A DNA stretch of 16,962 nt from Giesbergeria sp. (GTDB lineage: Bacteria; Pseudomonadota; Gammaproteobacteria; Burkholderiales; Burkholderiaceae_C), in contig JAGNUJ010000025.1 of assembly GCA_017987055.1 (NCBI GenBank), forward strand, positions 1 to 16,962. The letters run 5' to 3'. Within the stretch, counting starts at the first letter, position 1. Every line of letters begins with the position of its first letter. This document shows, piece after piece, positions 6,745-13,292 of the stretch. The notes under the pieces were generated by a model, which ran no database searches, was not told where the DNA came from, and worked only from the letters and a program-made list of their open reading frames with translations. Made by a program: the position numbers and the translations under genes.

Positions 6745-8685
6745 TTAGGCCTCGACAATCATGCGCGTGCGCATTTCAAGGTGCAGTGCGTGGCAGAAAT
6801 GGGTGCAATAGCACCAGTACACACCGGGTTTGTCGGCAATGAAGGTGACCGATGCAGTTTCCATCGGGTTAACGATGAAGTTGATGTTGTACTTAGGAAT
6901 CGCAAAGCCGTGCGTCAAGTCTTCGATTTTGTCCAAGTTGGTCAAGATCAAGGTGACTTCATCGCCCTTCTTGAGCTTGAACTCGCGCAGGCTGTATGCC
7001 GGTGCTTGTGACGTGATTTTGACAGTGACCTTTTTACCATCACGGAAGACGCCGGACTCTTTAGGGTCTCTGATCGCCAACGGGAAGTCGTCGTGCGAGT
7101 ACACCTGCTTGGGACGCAGCAAATTGCGGTCGAAAATAATGAAGTCGTGTGGCTCGCTGCGCACTGGGTGATCGGCCAGCAACACCATTTTTTCGCCTGA
7201 AATGTCGATCAGCTGTTCGTTTTCAGGGTGCAGTGGGCCTACGGGCAAGAAACGGTCTTTGGCAAACTTGCAACCTACTGCCAAGAATTTACCGTCGGCA
7301 GACACCGTTTCGCCGTGGGTGGCGCTGATGTGGCCTGGCTGGTATTGCACGTCGATGCGATCGATGACGTGCTTGACAGTCTTGTCGCCAGCGTGCGCCT
7401 TGATAGCGGCATCGATGTTCCACTTGACCACTTGGCTGTCCAAGAACAGGGTGGTGTAGGCGTTACCGCGTCCGTCAAAGGTGGTGTGCAGTGGGCCCAG
7501 ACCCACTTCTGGCTCGGCAATCACGGCGTCGTCGAGTTTTTCGGTCTTGCCATCGAACCAGTCAAGCACGCGGCTCAGTTCAATCACCGAGCAAGTAGGC
7601 GAGAGCTTGCCGGAGCAGACAAAGTATTTGCCATCAGGGCTGGCGTTCACGCCGTGTGGATTTTTGGGTACGCTGACGTAAGCCACCAATGCGGTTTTAG
7701 CGTCTGGGTTGGCTGCGTGGGTGCCATCGACCACGGGCACTTTAGAGTCGCCGTAGGTCTTAAATTTGCCGGCTTTAACGGCTTCTTCGATACGCGCAAC
7801 GTGGAAGAACAAGCAAGCGTCGCGCTCAGCGGACATCATGTCTTCGTAGTGCACACCGTTTTCGGTGTTGTACTGGTTGGTCGCGGCCAGCTTGCCGTCG
7901 TAAGACGTAGCTACCAAGTCGCAGTTGCCGTCCAGCAGGACTTGCCAGCGCACTGCCATGGTTTCGGCATCGACGCACGAGAACAAAGAGCGGTATTTAT
8001 CAGTGGCTTCTAGGTCGGAGCCGTTGTTGGGCAGTGGAATGCCGAATTCGCCACCGCAGAAAATACGGGTGGTGTAGTTGATGGCTGGATCGACCGGATC
8101 GCGTTTGTCCGGGAAAATGCCGTGGAAGCCCTGCACGTTGGGCAGGTCAGTGATCTTGTCGCAGATGAAGTAGTCGAGGCGTACGCGCGCCAAACGTGCA
8201 TTGATTTTGTCGTTGATCCATGCGTAGCGACCGTCGTAGGTGCCATCTTTGTAGGAACCGTGCGTGTGGTGCGTGTCGGCTACGGTGTAGCGCACTTCAC
8301 CATTGCTCTTGGTGCCCATGATTTTTTTGGACTCGTTGGTGATGCCCCAGCCCACCAGTGCGTCAGGAACAAAGCAAGGAATGCGCAGCAGCTCACGACC
8401 AGAAGGCATACCCAACACGCGCATATCGCCGGTGTGGCCACTGCTCCAGATGCCGTAGTAGGAATCGAGCTCACCTGGCTTAAGGTGCACTTGCATACCG
8501 GAGTGGCCTGCTGCTGCCGGCGCTGCTGCTACCGGCGCTGCGGCGGCAGGTGCTGCTGCCCCTGCGGAAGGCTTGTCATTGCAAGCTGCAACACCCGCAG
8601 TCAAACCCACCAAAGCGGCGGTATTGATGAAACTGCGACGGCCCATGCCGGTGGTTTCGGTGAGAATTTCTTTCTTGTCGTTCAC
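6745..8685 (-). CDS. nosZ: NosZ, clade I (Tat-type) nitrous oxide reductase
   Basis: NosZ reduces N2O to N2 in the periplasm, the last step of denitrification. The 646-residue protein starts at GTG 8685 with GAGG eight bases upstream. It has a twin-arginine signal (GRRSFINTAAL, 15-25), a lipobox-like VAAC ending at Cys35, then an Ala/Pro-rich linker to about residue 62. Seven His at the CuZ ligand positions are present: 139, 140, 188, 344, 400, 452 and 513; Lys473 near the site is also kept. The C-terminal cupredoxin domain carries CuA ligands His592, Cys627, Cys631, His635 and Met638. Residue 629, normally Trp in clade I, is His, and there is an extra Cys625. Spacing of all ligands matches the Pseudomonas stutzeri enzyme as I remember it. 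Confidence 0.98.
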   Translation of the reverse strand: MNDKKEILTETTGMGRRSFINTAALVGLTAGVAACNDKPSAGAAAPAAAAPVAAAPAAAGHSGMQVHLKPGELDSYYGIWSSGHTGDMRVLGMPSGRELLRIPCFVPDALVGWGITNESKKIMGTKSNGEVRYTVADTHHTHGSYKDGTYDGRYAWINDKINARLARVRLDYFICDKITDLPNVQGFHGIFPDKRDPVDPAINYTTRIFCGGEFGIPLPNNGSDLEATDKYRSLFSCVDAETMAVRWQVLLDGNCDLVATSYDGKLAATNQYNTENGVHYEDMMSAERDACLFFHVARIEEAVKAGKFKTYGDSKVPVVDGTHAANPDAKTALVAYVSVPKNPHGVNASPDGKYFVCSGKLSPTCSVIELSRVLDWFDGKTEKLDDAVIAEPEVGLGPLHTTFDGRGNAYTTLFLDSQVVKWNIDAAIKAHAGDKTVKHVIDRIDVQYQPGHISATHGETVSADGKFLAVGCKFAKDRFLPVGPLHPENEQLIDISGEKMVLLADHPVRSEPHDFIIFDRNLLRPKQVYSHDDFPLAIRDPKESGVFRDGKKVTVKITSQAPAYSLREFKLKKGDEVTLILTNLDKIEDLTHGFAIPKYNINFIVNPMETASVTFIADKPGVYWCYCTHFCHALHLEMRTRMIVEA

Positions 8686-8698
8686 GGTGTTTACCTCT

Positions 8699-9070
8699 TT
8701 AAGTAGCTAGGAGTGGCTCAGGGGAAGGGGGCCCGCGCGCGGGCGGCGGCGCAGCCGTGGCGACCACGACTGGGGAACTGAATGACAGTGCCTTGGCATG
8801 TGCCAGCGGCGTCAAGACGGGGGAGGGAGAGTGCGGCGGCCCCGGTGGAGCGCCAGAAGTCAAGCACAGCGGGCATTCGGAGCCGTGCGCACCCAGTTCT
8901 AGCGTGCCGCTGCTGGTGTGCAAAAGTATTTTGGTGGCGCTGGTGCTAGAGCAAACGATTTCCATGGAGCGCGGCTGCACCACGGGCGACGCTACGGCCA
9001 CGCCTAGCGCCAGCACAAACCACGCCACAACCCACGCGCGCAGGCTAAAGAGGGTTGTGAAGATAGTCAT
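8699..9070 (-). CDS. Small secreted protein, DUF2946-like, first gene of the nos operon
   Basis: This 123-residue protein has an N-terminal hydrophobic signal segment (about residues 12-28), then MEIVCSS (Cys40), His62, and ECPLC (Cys66, Cys69), and ends in a Pro/Ala-rich tail. This layout (signal, lone Cys, H-x-x-x-CPxC, Pro-rich tail) is that of the DUF2946 family, which is often found near copper-related genes; the match is from memory. Its stop lies 13 bases before the nosZ start and overlaps the region of the nosZ ribosome site, so the two are probably translated together. It sits between the FNR-type promoter and nosZ. No clear ribosome site precedes ATG 9070, and the predicted transcript start is almost at the ATG. 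A periplasmic metal-related role is plausible but unproven. Confidence 0.68.
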   Translation of the reverse strand: MTIFTTLFSLRAWVVAWFVLALGVAVASPVVQPRSMEIVCSSTSATKILLHTSSGTLELGAHGSECPLCLTSGAPPGPPHSPSPVLTPLAHAKALSFSSPVVVATAAPPPARGPPSPEPLLAT

Positions 9071-9077
9071 GCCAACG

Positions 9078-9083
9078 AGTTTA
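9078..9083 (-). promoter_or_regulatory. Predicted -10 element of the nos operon promoter
   Basis: Read on the minus strand this is TAAACT, four of six matches to TATAAT. It sits at the distance from the FNR-type box expected for a class II activated promoter (box centred near -41.5). This would place the transcription start at about 9071, next to the ATG at 9070. Confidence 0.4.
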
Positions 9084-9092
9084 GGTTCATCT

Positions 9093-9107
9093 AATATGAA
9101 TCATATT
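9093..9107. promoter_or_regulatory. Perfect palindrome in the nos promoter, possible operator
   Basis: AATATGA-A-TCATATT is a seven-base inverted repeat with a single central base. It overlaps the FNR-type box by two bases and lies between it and the predicted -10 element, where a bound repressor would block RNA polymerase. It does not match the NsrR or Fur consensus as I know them. The regulator is unknown. Confidence 0.45.
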
Positions 9108-9119
9108 GACGCAGATCAC
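9106..9119 (-). promoter_or_regulatory. FNR/DNR-type binding box upstream of the nos operon
   Basis: TTGAC-GCAG-ATCAC on the plus strand (GTGAT-CTGC-GTCAA on the minus strand) differs from the FNR consensus TTGAT-N4-ATCAA at two positions. Its centre is about 42 bases before the nos operon start codon. Nos operons are typically activated by FNR, DNR or NNR under low oxygen with nitric oxide, so this is the likely activation site. Confidence 0.65.
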
Positions 9120-9371
9120 CTGCCTTTGCCGGGCTCAATCACACTTTTCTGTGTAACACCATTACAGTGAGGGATACGTCTGAAGGAATTTTTTATTCCT
9201 CTTATCATCGAGTTTGGCCATAGTTTATTGTGGTCGGGTTTGGACACTGCAGCAACTATCTGCGACCTCGGCCGCTCACGCACGCAAAACGCCGTTCTAG
9301 CTCAAAGGGCTACAGCCCTGCGCAGTGCCAACACCTATCTTTTTTCTATCTATTCAAAAACGGAAACTCCC
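9120..9371. other. Divergent intergenic region, leader of the cytochrome gene
   Basis: No gene is supported here. The stretch is more AT-rich than its neighbours and should hold the promoter and leader of the plus-strand cytochrome gene, but I see no convincing -35/-10 pair. It contains three short perfect inverted repeats: TGTAA-N5-TTACA (9152-9166), AGGAAT-N5-ATTCCT (9184-9200) and AGGGCT-N2-AGCCCT (9306-9319). An in-frame ATG at 9228 would extend the cytochrome upstream but would bury its lipoprotein signal, so it is rejected as a start. Confidence 0.5.
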
Positions 9372-9827
9372 ATGAAAAAACGATCTAGCCTGCTTGCAGT
9401 GGCTATTCTCTCGATGTTCCTTGCGGCTTGCGGCGAAAAACCGGCTCCCGCTCCAGCAGCAGCTCCAGCCGCGCCCGCAGCTCCTGCACCAGCCGAGGCG
9501 CCTCCTGCCGCTCCTGCTCCCGCTGCGGCTGCGCCGGCTGAAGCGGCTGCTCCAGCTGCCGTGGCTGCTGCTGACAATGCTGCTGGCAAAAGTGTCTACA
9601 ACAAAACCTGTGCCCTGTGCCATGGCGCTGGCGTAGCTGGCGCCCCCAAGGTGGGCGACAAGGCCGACTGGGGCCCGCGCATTGCCCAAGGCAAGGACAC
9701 GATGTACAAGCACGCCATCGAAGGCTTCACGGGCGAGAAGGGCATGATGCCGGCCCGTGGCGGCGGTGCCAGCCTGAGCGACGACGACGTCAAGGCCGCC
9801 GTGGACTTCATGGCTGATCAATCCTAA
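9372..9827 (+). CDS. Cytochrome c5-like lipoprotein, monohaem
   Basis: The 151-residue product has a lipoprotein signal with lipobox LAAC (Cys20), then a linker of about 50 residues made almost only of Ala and Pro with a few Glu. A cytochrome c domain of roughly 80 residues follows. Haem is attached at CALCH (Cys80, Cys83, His84), and the distal ligand is probably Met126 in KGMMPARGG, a pattern typical of the cytochrome c5 group. It should be a membrane-anchored periplasmic electron carrier. Being divergent from nosZ and directly followed by the apbE/nosX gene, it is a candidate donor to NosZ, though it could serve another reductase. The ATG at 9372 was chosen because the signal peptide begins there; the ribosome site (CGGAAA) is weak. 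Confidence 0.9.
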   Translation: MKKRSSLLAVAILSMFLAACGEKPAPAPAAAPAAPAAPAPAEAPPAAPAPAAAAPAEAAAPAAVAAADNAAGKSVYNKTCALCHGAGVAGAPKVGDKADWGPRIAQGKDTMYKHAIEGFTGEKGMMPARGGGASLSDDDVKAAVDFMADQS

Positions 9828-9846
9828 TCAACTAAAGGCGACGGCC

Positions 9847-10896
9847 ATGCACGACATGAATCGGCCCACCAGCCTGACACGGCGGCGCATGGCTTTGGCG
9901 CTGCCCTTACTGGGCAGCGCCGCTTGGCTGCCTTCGGCGTTTGCCAGCGCCCCTGCGCCGTTGCAACGCGAGTCCCGCGCCCTGATGGGCACGCGCCTAG
10001 ACATCGTGGCTGAAGGTAGCAACGAGAAACAACTGCGTACCGCCATAGATCACGCTTGGTACGAAATGGAGCGCCTCGCGGCTTTGATGACGCGCTACGA
10101 CCCGGCCAGCACAGTCAGTGCGATTAACCGCGCCGCTGGCCTCCATGCTGTTGCCGTGGGCGCTGAGTTGATGGCGGTGCTAGAGACCGCCCAAGGTTTG
10201 GCAGCGCGCACCCAAGGAGCGTTTGACATCACCGTCGGCGCGCTCAAGGCGTGGCACTTTGATGCCGGCCAAAACACCCTGCCCGCCGCCAGCGACATCG
10301 AGGCCCAGCGCCGCTTGGTTGGCTACCGTGGGCTGGTGCTGGATAAACGCGCTGGCACGGCCCGACTGGCCCAGCGCGGCATGGCGCTGGATTTGGGCGG
10401 TGTAGCCAAGCTGCCGATCCTCGAAGCGGGCATGAAAGCGCTGCAACACCACGGCATTGACAGCGCCATGCTCAACGGCGGCGGCGATGTGCTGATTGCT
10501 GGGCGCCTGCGCGACAGGCCTTGGCGCGTTGGCCTGCGCGATCCGCGCGCCCCTGAAAAAATGCTCGGCGTGCTGGCCCTTGAAGGCCAGGCCATCGTGG
10601 CCTCTTCAGGCGACTACGAGCGCTTCTTTATCGCCCAAGGCGAGCGCCAGCACCACATCCTCGATCCGCAGACGGGCCGGCCCACGCACGGCCCGCATGG
10701 CGTCAGCTTGCTGGCGCGCGATGCTGCCAGCGTCAATGGCTTGGGCGCAGCGATGATGGTGCTGGGCACCGACAAGGCGCGCACTTTGCTGGCCAGCCAG
10801 CCCCAAGTGCAGGCCTTGGTGGCACAGCGCGACCAAACGCTTTGGCAAACCCCCGGCATGGCAGCAGCGCTGCAAGCGGTGTCTGCCCCGGCCTGA
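9847..10896 (+). CDS. nosX: ApbE/NosX-type FAD:protein FMN transferase, Tat-exported
   Basis: Proteins of this family attach FMN covalently to Thr in periplasmic flavoproteins; in nos clusters (NosX) the target is the SGAT motif of NosR. The 349-residue protein has a twin-arginine signal (TRRRMALAL, 11-19) and ApbE motifs in order: MGTR (47-50), FDITVGAL (126-133), LGGVAK (183-188), NGGGD (210-214), SSGDYERFF (253-261) and HHILDPQTGRP (269-279). In the C-terminal motif, usually ADGxxTxLxVLG with Asp and Thr binding Mg, the residues are Asn297 and Ala301, so the metal site may be altered. ATG 9847 has AAGG eight bases upstream and lies 19 bases after the cytochrome stop, so the two form an operon. 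The symbol nosX is given by context; it could be called apbE. Confidence 0.88.
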   Translation: MHDMNRPTSLTRRRMALALPLLGSAAWLPSAFASAPAPLQRESRALMGTRLDIVAEGSNEKQLRTAIDHAWYEMERLAALMTRYDPASTVSAINRAAGLHAVAVGAELMAVLETAQGLAARTQGAFDITVGALKAWHFDAGQNTLPAASDIEAQRRLVGYRGLVLDKRAGTARLAQRGMALDLGGVAKLPILEAGMKALQHHGIDSAMLNGGGDVLIAGRLRDRPWRVGLRDPRAPEKMLGVLALEGQAIVASSGDYERFFIAQGERQHHILDPQTGRPTHGPHGVSLLARDAASVNGLGAAMMVLGTDKARTLLASQPQVQALVAQRDQTLWQTPGMAAALQAVSAPA

Positions 10897-10938
10897 CGCA
10901 CGGACTGACGACCACACACTAGCGCTAAAAACTCCATC

Positions 10939-10974
10939 GCCCTGCGTCTGTTATCGGCGCAGGGCTATTTTTTT
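10939..10974 (+). terminator. Rho-independent terminator after apbE/nosX
   Basis: An eight-base-pair stem GCCCTGCG (10939-10946) and CGCAGGGC (10958-10965) with an 11-base loop is followed by TATTTTTTT. This is a good intrinsic terminator for the plus-strand pair. A run of five A lies about seven bases before the stem, so it may also weakly stop minus-strand transcripts arriving from ksgA. Confidence 0.85.
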
Positions 10975-11060
10975 GATAGCTGCTAGCGCACGCCCCTAAA
11001 GGGATTGAGACTGTTTTGATGCGCAAACGCCCTGAAACCGTGCGCCAGCAGCTATCAAAT
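10971..11060. repeat. Intergenic inverted repeat, Comamonadaceae type
   Basis: The left arm, TTTTGATAGCTGCTAGCGC with a following A (10971-10990), is mirrored by the right arm at 11041-11060 with only two differences over 20 bases. The arms flank about 50 bases. The left arm merges with the T-run of the apbE terminator, and the right arm overlaps the stop codon of ksgA. I recall repeats with this core as common between genes in Acidovorax, Rhodoferax and Polaromonas. A related copy lies inside ksgA at 11533-11555. Confidence 0.8.
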
Positions 11061-11827
11061 TAAGACTGGCCGACCTGCACCGCCAGCGCGACAAACTCGT
11101 CTACCGGCACCTCTTCGGCGCGGCGCTGCACATTGAAGGCGCCGGCAAAATTGCGCGCCTCCAGCCAGCGTCCCAGCGTGTGGCGCAGCAACTTGCGCCG
11201 CTGGCTAAAGGCCACTTGCACCAGCTCTTCGAGCAGCTTGGGCGCCAGCACCACCGGCGCGGCGCGCGGCACCATGCGCACCACGGCGCTGTCGACGCGC
11301 GGCGGCGGCTCAAAGCTCTCGGGCGGCACAAACAGCACGTTTTCCATGGCGTAGCGCCACTGCAACATCACCGACAGACGGCCATAGTCGCTGGTGCAAG
11401 GCCGCGCCACCATCCGGTCGATGACTTCTTTTTGCAGCATGAAGTGCTGGTCGGCAATCACATCGACGTGCTCCAGCAGGTGGAACAAGATGGGCGTGGA
11501 GATGTTGTAGGGCAGGTTGCCCACTACTCTTATTTTGATAGCTGCAAGCGCTTGCGCTACCTGCGTAAAGTCCACTTTTAATACGTCAGACTCAATCACG
11601 TCGAGCTGCGGGTGCAGGCGCAGGCGCAGCGCCAAGTCGCGGTCCAGCTCAATCACCGTCAGGCGCCCAAGGCGTTCGACCAGCGGCTGCGTCAGCGCCG
11701 CCAGACCGGGGCCGATTTCGACCATTGGGTCGCCTGGCTGCGGGGCAATGGCGTGGACGATGTCTTCAATGATGCTGCGGTCAGACAAGAAGTGCTGGCC
11801 AAAGCGTTTGCGGGCAATGTGCTTCAC
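11060..11827 (-). CDS. rsmA: RsmA (KsgA), 16S rRNA adenine dimethyltransferase
   Basis: This enzyme dimethylates two adjacent adenines near the 3' end of 16S rRNA during small-subunit maturation; its loss gives kasugamycin resistance. The 255-residue protein has the N-terminal FGQHFL (9-14), the SAM-binding motif VEIGPG (36-41), acidic IELD (59-62), and the catalytic NLPY (104-107). The C-terminal domain includes [16 protein letters not shown], typical of the family. The start is GTG 11827, which overlaps the surA stop as GTGA, so the two genes are translationally coupled. Codons upstream in the same frame lie inside surA and are rejected. Residues 93-99 are encoded by a copy of the repeat found downstream of the gene. 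Confidence 0.96.
   Translation of the reverse strand: MKHIARKRFGQHFLSDRSIIEDIVHAIAPQPGDPMVEIGPGLAALTQPLVERLGRLTVIELDRDLALRLRLHPQLDVIESDVLKVDFTQVAQALAAIKIRVVGNLPYNISTPILFHLLEHVDVIADQHFMLQKEVIDRMVARPCTSDYGRLSVMLQWRYAMENVLFVPPESFEPPPRVDSAVVRMVPRAAPVVLAPKLLEELVQVAFSQRRKLLRHTLGRWLEARNFAGAFNVQRRAEEVPVDEFVALAVQVGQS
11533..11555. repeat. Repeat unit embedded in ksgA coding sequence
   Basis: TTTTGATAGCTGCAAGCGC at 11533-11551 matches the intergenic repeat arm at 10971-10989 in 18 of 19 bases. It continues into the perfect palindrome GCAAGCGCTTGC (11544-11555). It is read on the opposite strand within ksgA, giving ALAAIKI just before the catalytic NLPY motif, without breaking the frame. Confidence 0.75.
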
Positions 11828-13272
11828 TGCGGTGCGTCCCGGTATTCGACGTAGGCGCGGGCGCGCAGCTCTTGCAGCCAAGTGGCATAGGCCTGGTCCA
11901 ATTTTTTCTCGCGCACCGTGTCGCGCACCATGTCGCGCTGTTCGCGCTGGCTTAACTCGACTTGGCGGCGCTCCAGCAGCTGGATCAGGTGTACGCCAAA
12001 GCGCGACACCAGCGGCTCGCTGATCTCGCCCGGCTGCAAAGCCTCCAGCGCTGCCTGAAATTCTGGAACGTAGCGCCCCGGCGTGGCCCAGCCCAAGTCG
12101 CCGCCTTGTTTGGCGCTGCCGTCTTTAGAGAACTCGCGCGCCAGCTCGGCAAAGTCGGCCTGGCCGGATTGAATGCGGTTGCGGTAGTCGGCCAAGCGCT
12201 GGGCGGCAGCGGTTTCGGACAGCTGCGCGCTGGGCACCAGCAAGATATGGCGTGCGTGGCTTTGCGTGGCAATGGCTGCAACGCCGCCTTGCGATTTGGC
12301 CAGCACTTTCAAGACGTGAAAGCCGGCGCCAGAGCGCAGCGGCCCAGCGACACCGCCAACGGCCAGTGCTTGGGTGGCGTCGATGAACAGCTCTGGATAG
12401 CGGTCGGCGCTGCGCATTCCCAGGCTGCCGCCTTGGGCGCTTTCGGGGGCGGCGGAATACGCGCGTGCCAGCACGGCAAAGTCTTCGCCGGCGCGGGCTT
12501 TGTCGGCCACGCTTTGGGCGCGCGCTTGCAGTGCGGCGACTTCGCTGGCGCTGGCGCTTTCTGGTACCGGCACCAGCACTTGGGCCAGTTCGATGCCGAT
12601 AGGGGCGGCGGCTGCGGCGGGCTGTTGGTCGTGCAGGTATTGGTCGATGTCTAGCTCGCTGACGCGCACGCGCGCATCGACTTCGCGCTCGCGCAGGCGC
12701 TGCAAGATCAATTGGTTGCGCAGTTCTTCGCGAAAGCGCTCCGGGCTGATGCCGTCGGCGGCCAAGCGTTGGTGCATCGCCGCCTGATCAATGCCGTTTT
12801 GCCGTGCCACCGTCTCCTCGGCTTGGGCGACGGCCAGCGCATCGACCTTGATGCCCATTTCACGCGCGGCTTGCAGCTGCGCTTTTTCGACAATGGTGCG
12901 CTCTAGCACTTCGCGCACCAACATGTCGTGCGGCGGCATCTCGCCGTTGGGGCGGGCGGCCAGTTGTGCTTGGATGCGCGCCACCCGCACGCTGATTTCG
13001 TGGTTGGTGACCGGCTCAGAATTGACCACGGCGACGATGTAGTCGGCTTGGCGAATCGCGCTGCTTGCTGTGCTGGCTGCGGCGGCGCCAGCAGTGGCGG
13101 CAGCAGCGGCGGTGGGGGTGATAGCGGCGGGTGGCGGCGCTGACAGTCCACGCGTTGCGGCGGGTTTTTTGCCCGTGCCGGTGCCGGTTGGGCGCAGGCC
13201 TTGCGCAGCGGCGCTCTGGCAGGCAAGAGAGGCGAGGCAGGCAAGGGCCAAGGCGAGGGCACGGTATTTCAT
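11824..13272 (-). CDS. surA: SurA, periplasmic chaperone and peptidyl-prolyl isomerase
   Basis: SurA escorts unfolded outer-membrane proteins, including LptD, through the periplasm. The 482-residue protein has a Sec signal peptide (likely cut near residue 23), then an unusually Ala/Pro/Thr-rich stretch to about residue 72. The SurA N-terminal chaperone domain follows from [12 protein letters not shown]. Two parvulin domains come next: roughly 226-326 ([11 protein letters not shown] to GFHVLKVL) and 338-436 ([11 protein letters not shown] to GVHLIQLL). The C-terminal helix returns to the chaperone core. ATG 13272 lies 20 bases after the lptD stop, so they share an operon; the ribosome site is weak. 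The usual enteric neighbour pdxA is missing between surA and ksgA. Confidence 0.96.
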   Translation of the reverse strand: MKYRALALALACLASLACQSAAAQGLRPTGTGTGKKPAATRGLSAPPPAAITPTAAAAATAGAAAASTASSAIRQADYIVAVVNSEPVTNHEISVRVARIQAQLAARPNGEMPPHDMLVREVLERTIVEKAQLQAAREMGIKVDALAVAQAEETVARQNGIDQAAMHQRLAADGISPERFREELRNQLILQRLREREVDARVRVSELDIDQYLHDQQPAAAAAPIGIELAQVLVPVPESASASEVAALQARAQSVADKARAGEDFAVLARAYSAAPESAQGGSLGMRSADRYPELFIDATQALAVGGVAGPLRSGAGFHVLKVLAKSQGGVAAIATQSHARHILLVPSAQLSETAAAQRLADYRNRIQSGQADFAELAREFSKDGSAKQGGDLGWATPGRYVPEFQAALEALQPGEISEPLVSRFGVHLIQLLERRQVELSQREQRDMVRDTVREKKLDQAYATWLQELRARAYVEYRDAPQ

Positions 13273-13292
13273 GGTCGGGTGATAGGGTAGTT

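Noticed and set aside
6675..6758. Upstream extension of nosR by 28 residues
   Set aside because: The added codons cover the nosZ-nosR hairpin and overlap the end of nosZ. ATG 6674 has a good ribosome site and begins a proper signal segment.
9106..9154. FNR-type box acting as a class II site for the plus-strand cytochrome gene
   Set aside because: No acceptable -10 element is found at the required distance on the plus strand, while one is present on the minus strand. A more distant effect cannot be excluded.
8757..9170. Plus-strand open frame of 137 codons opposite the DUF2946-like gene
   Set aside because: It has no signal peptide or motif, and it runs through the FNR-type promoter. The minus-strand frame has a signal peptide, a CPLC motif and coupling to nosZ.
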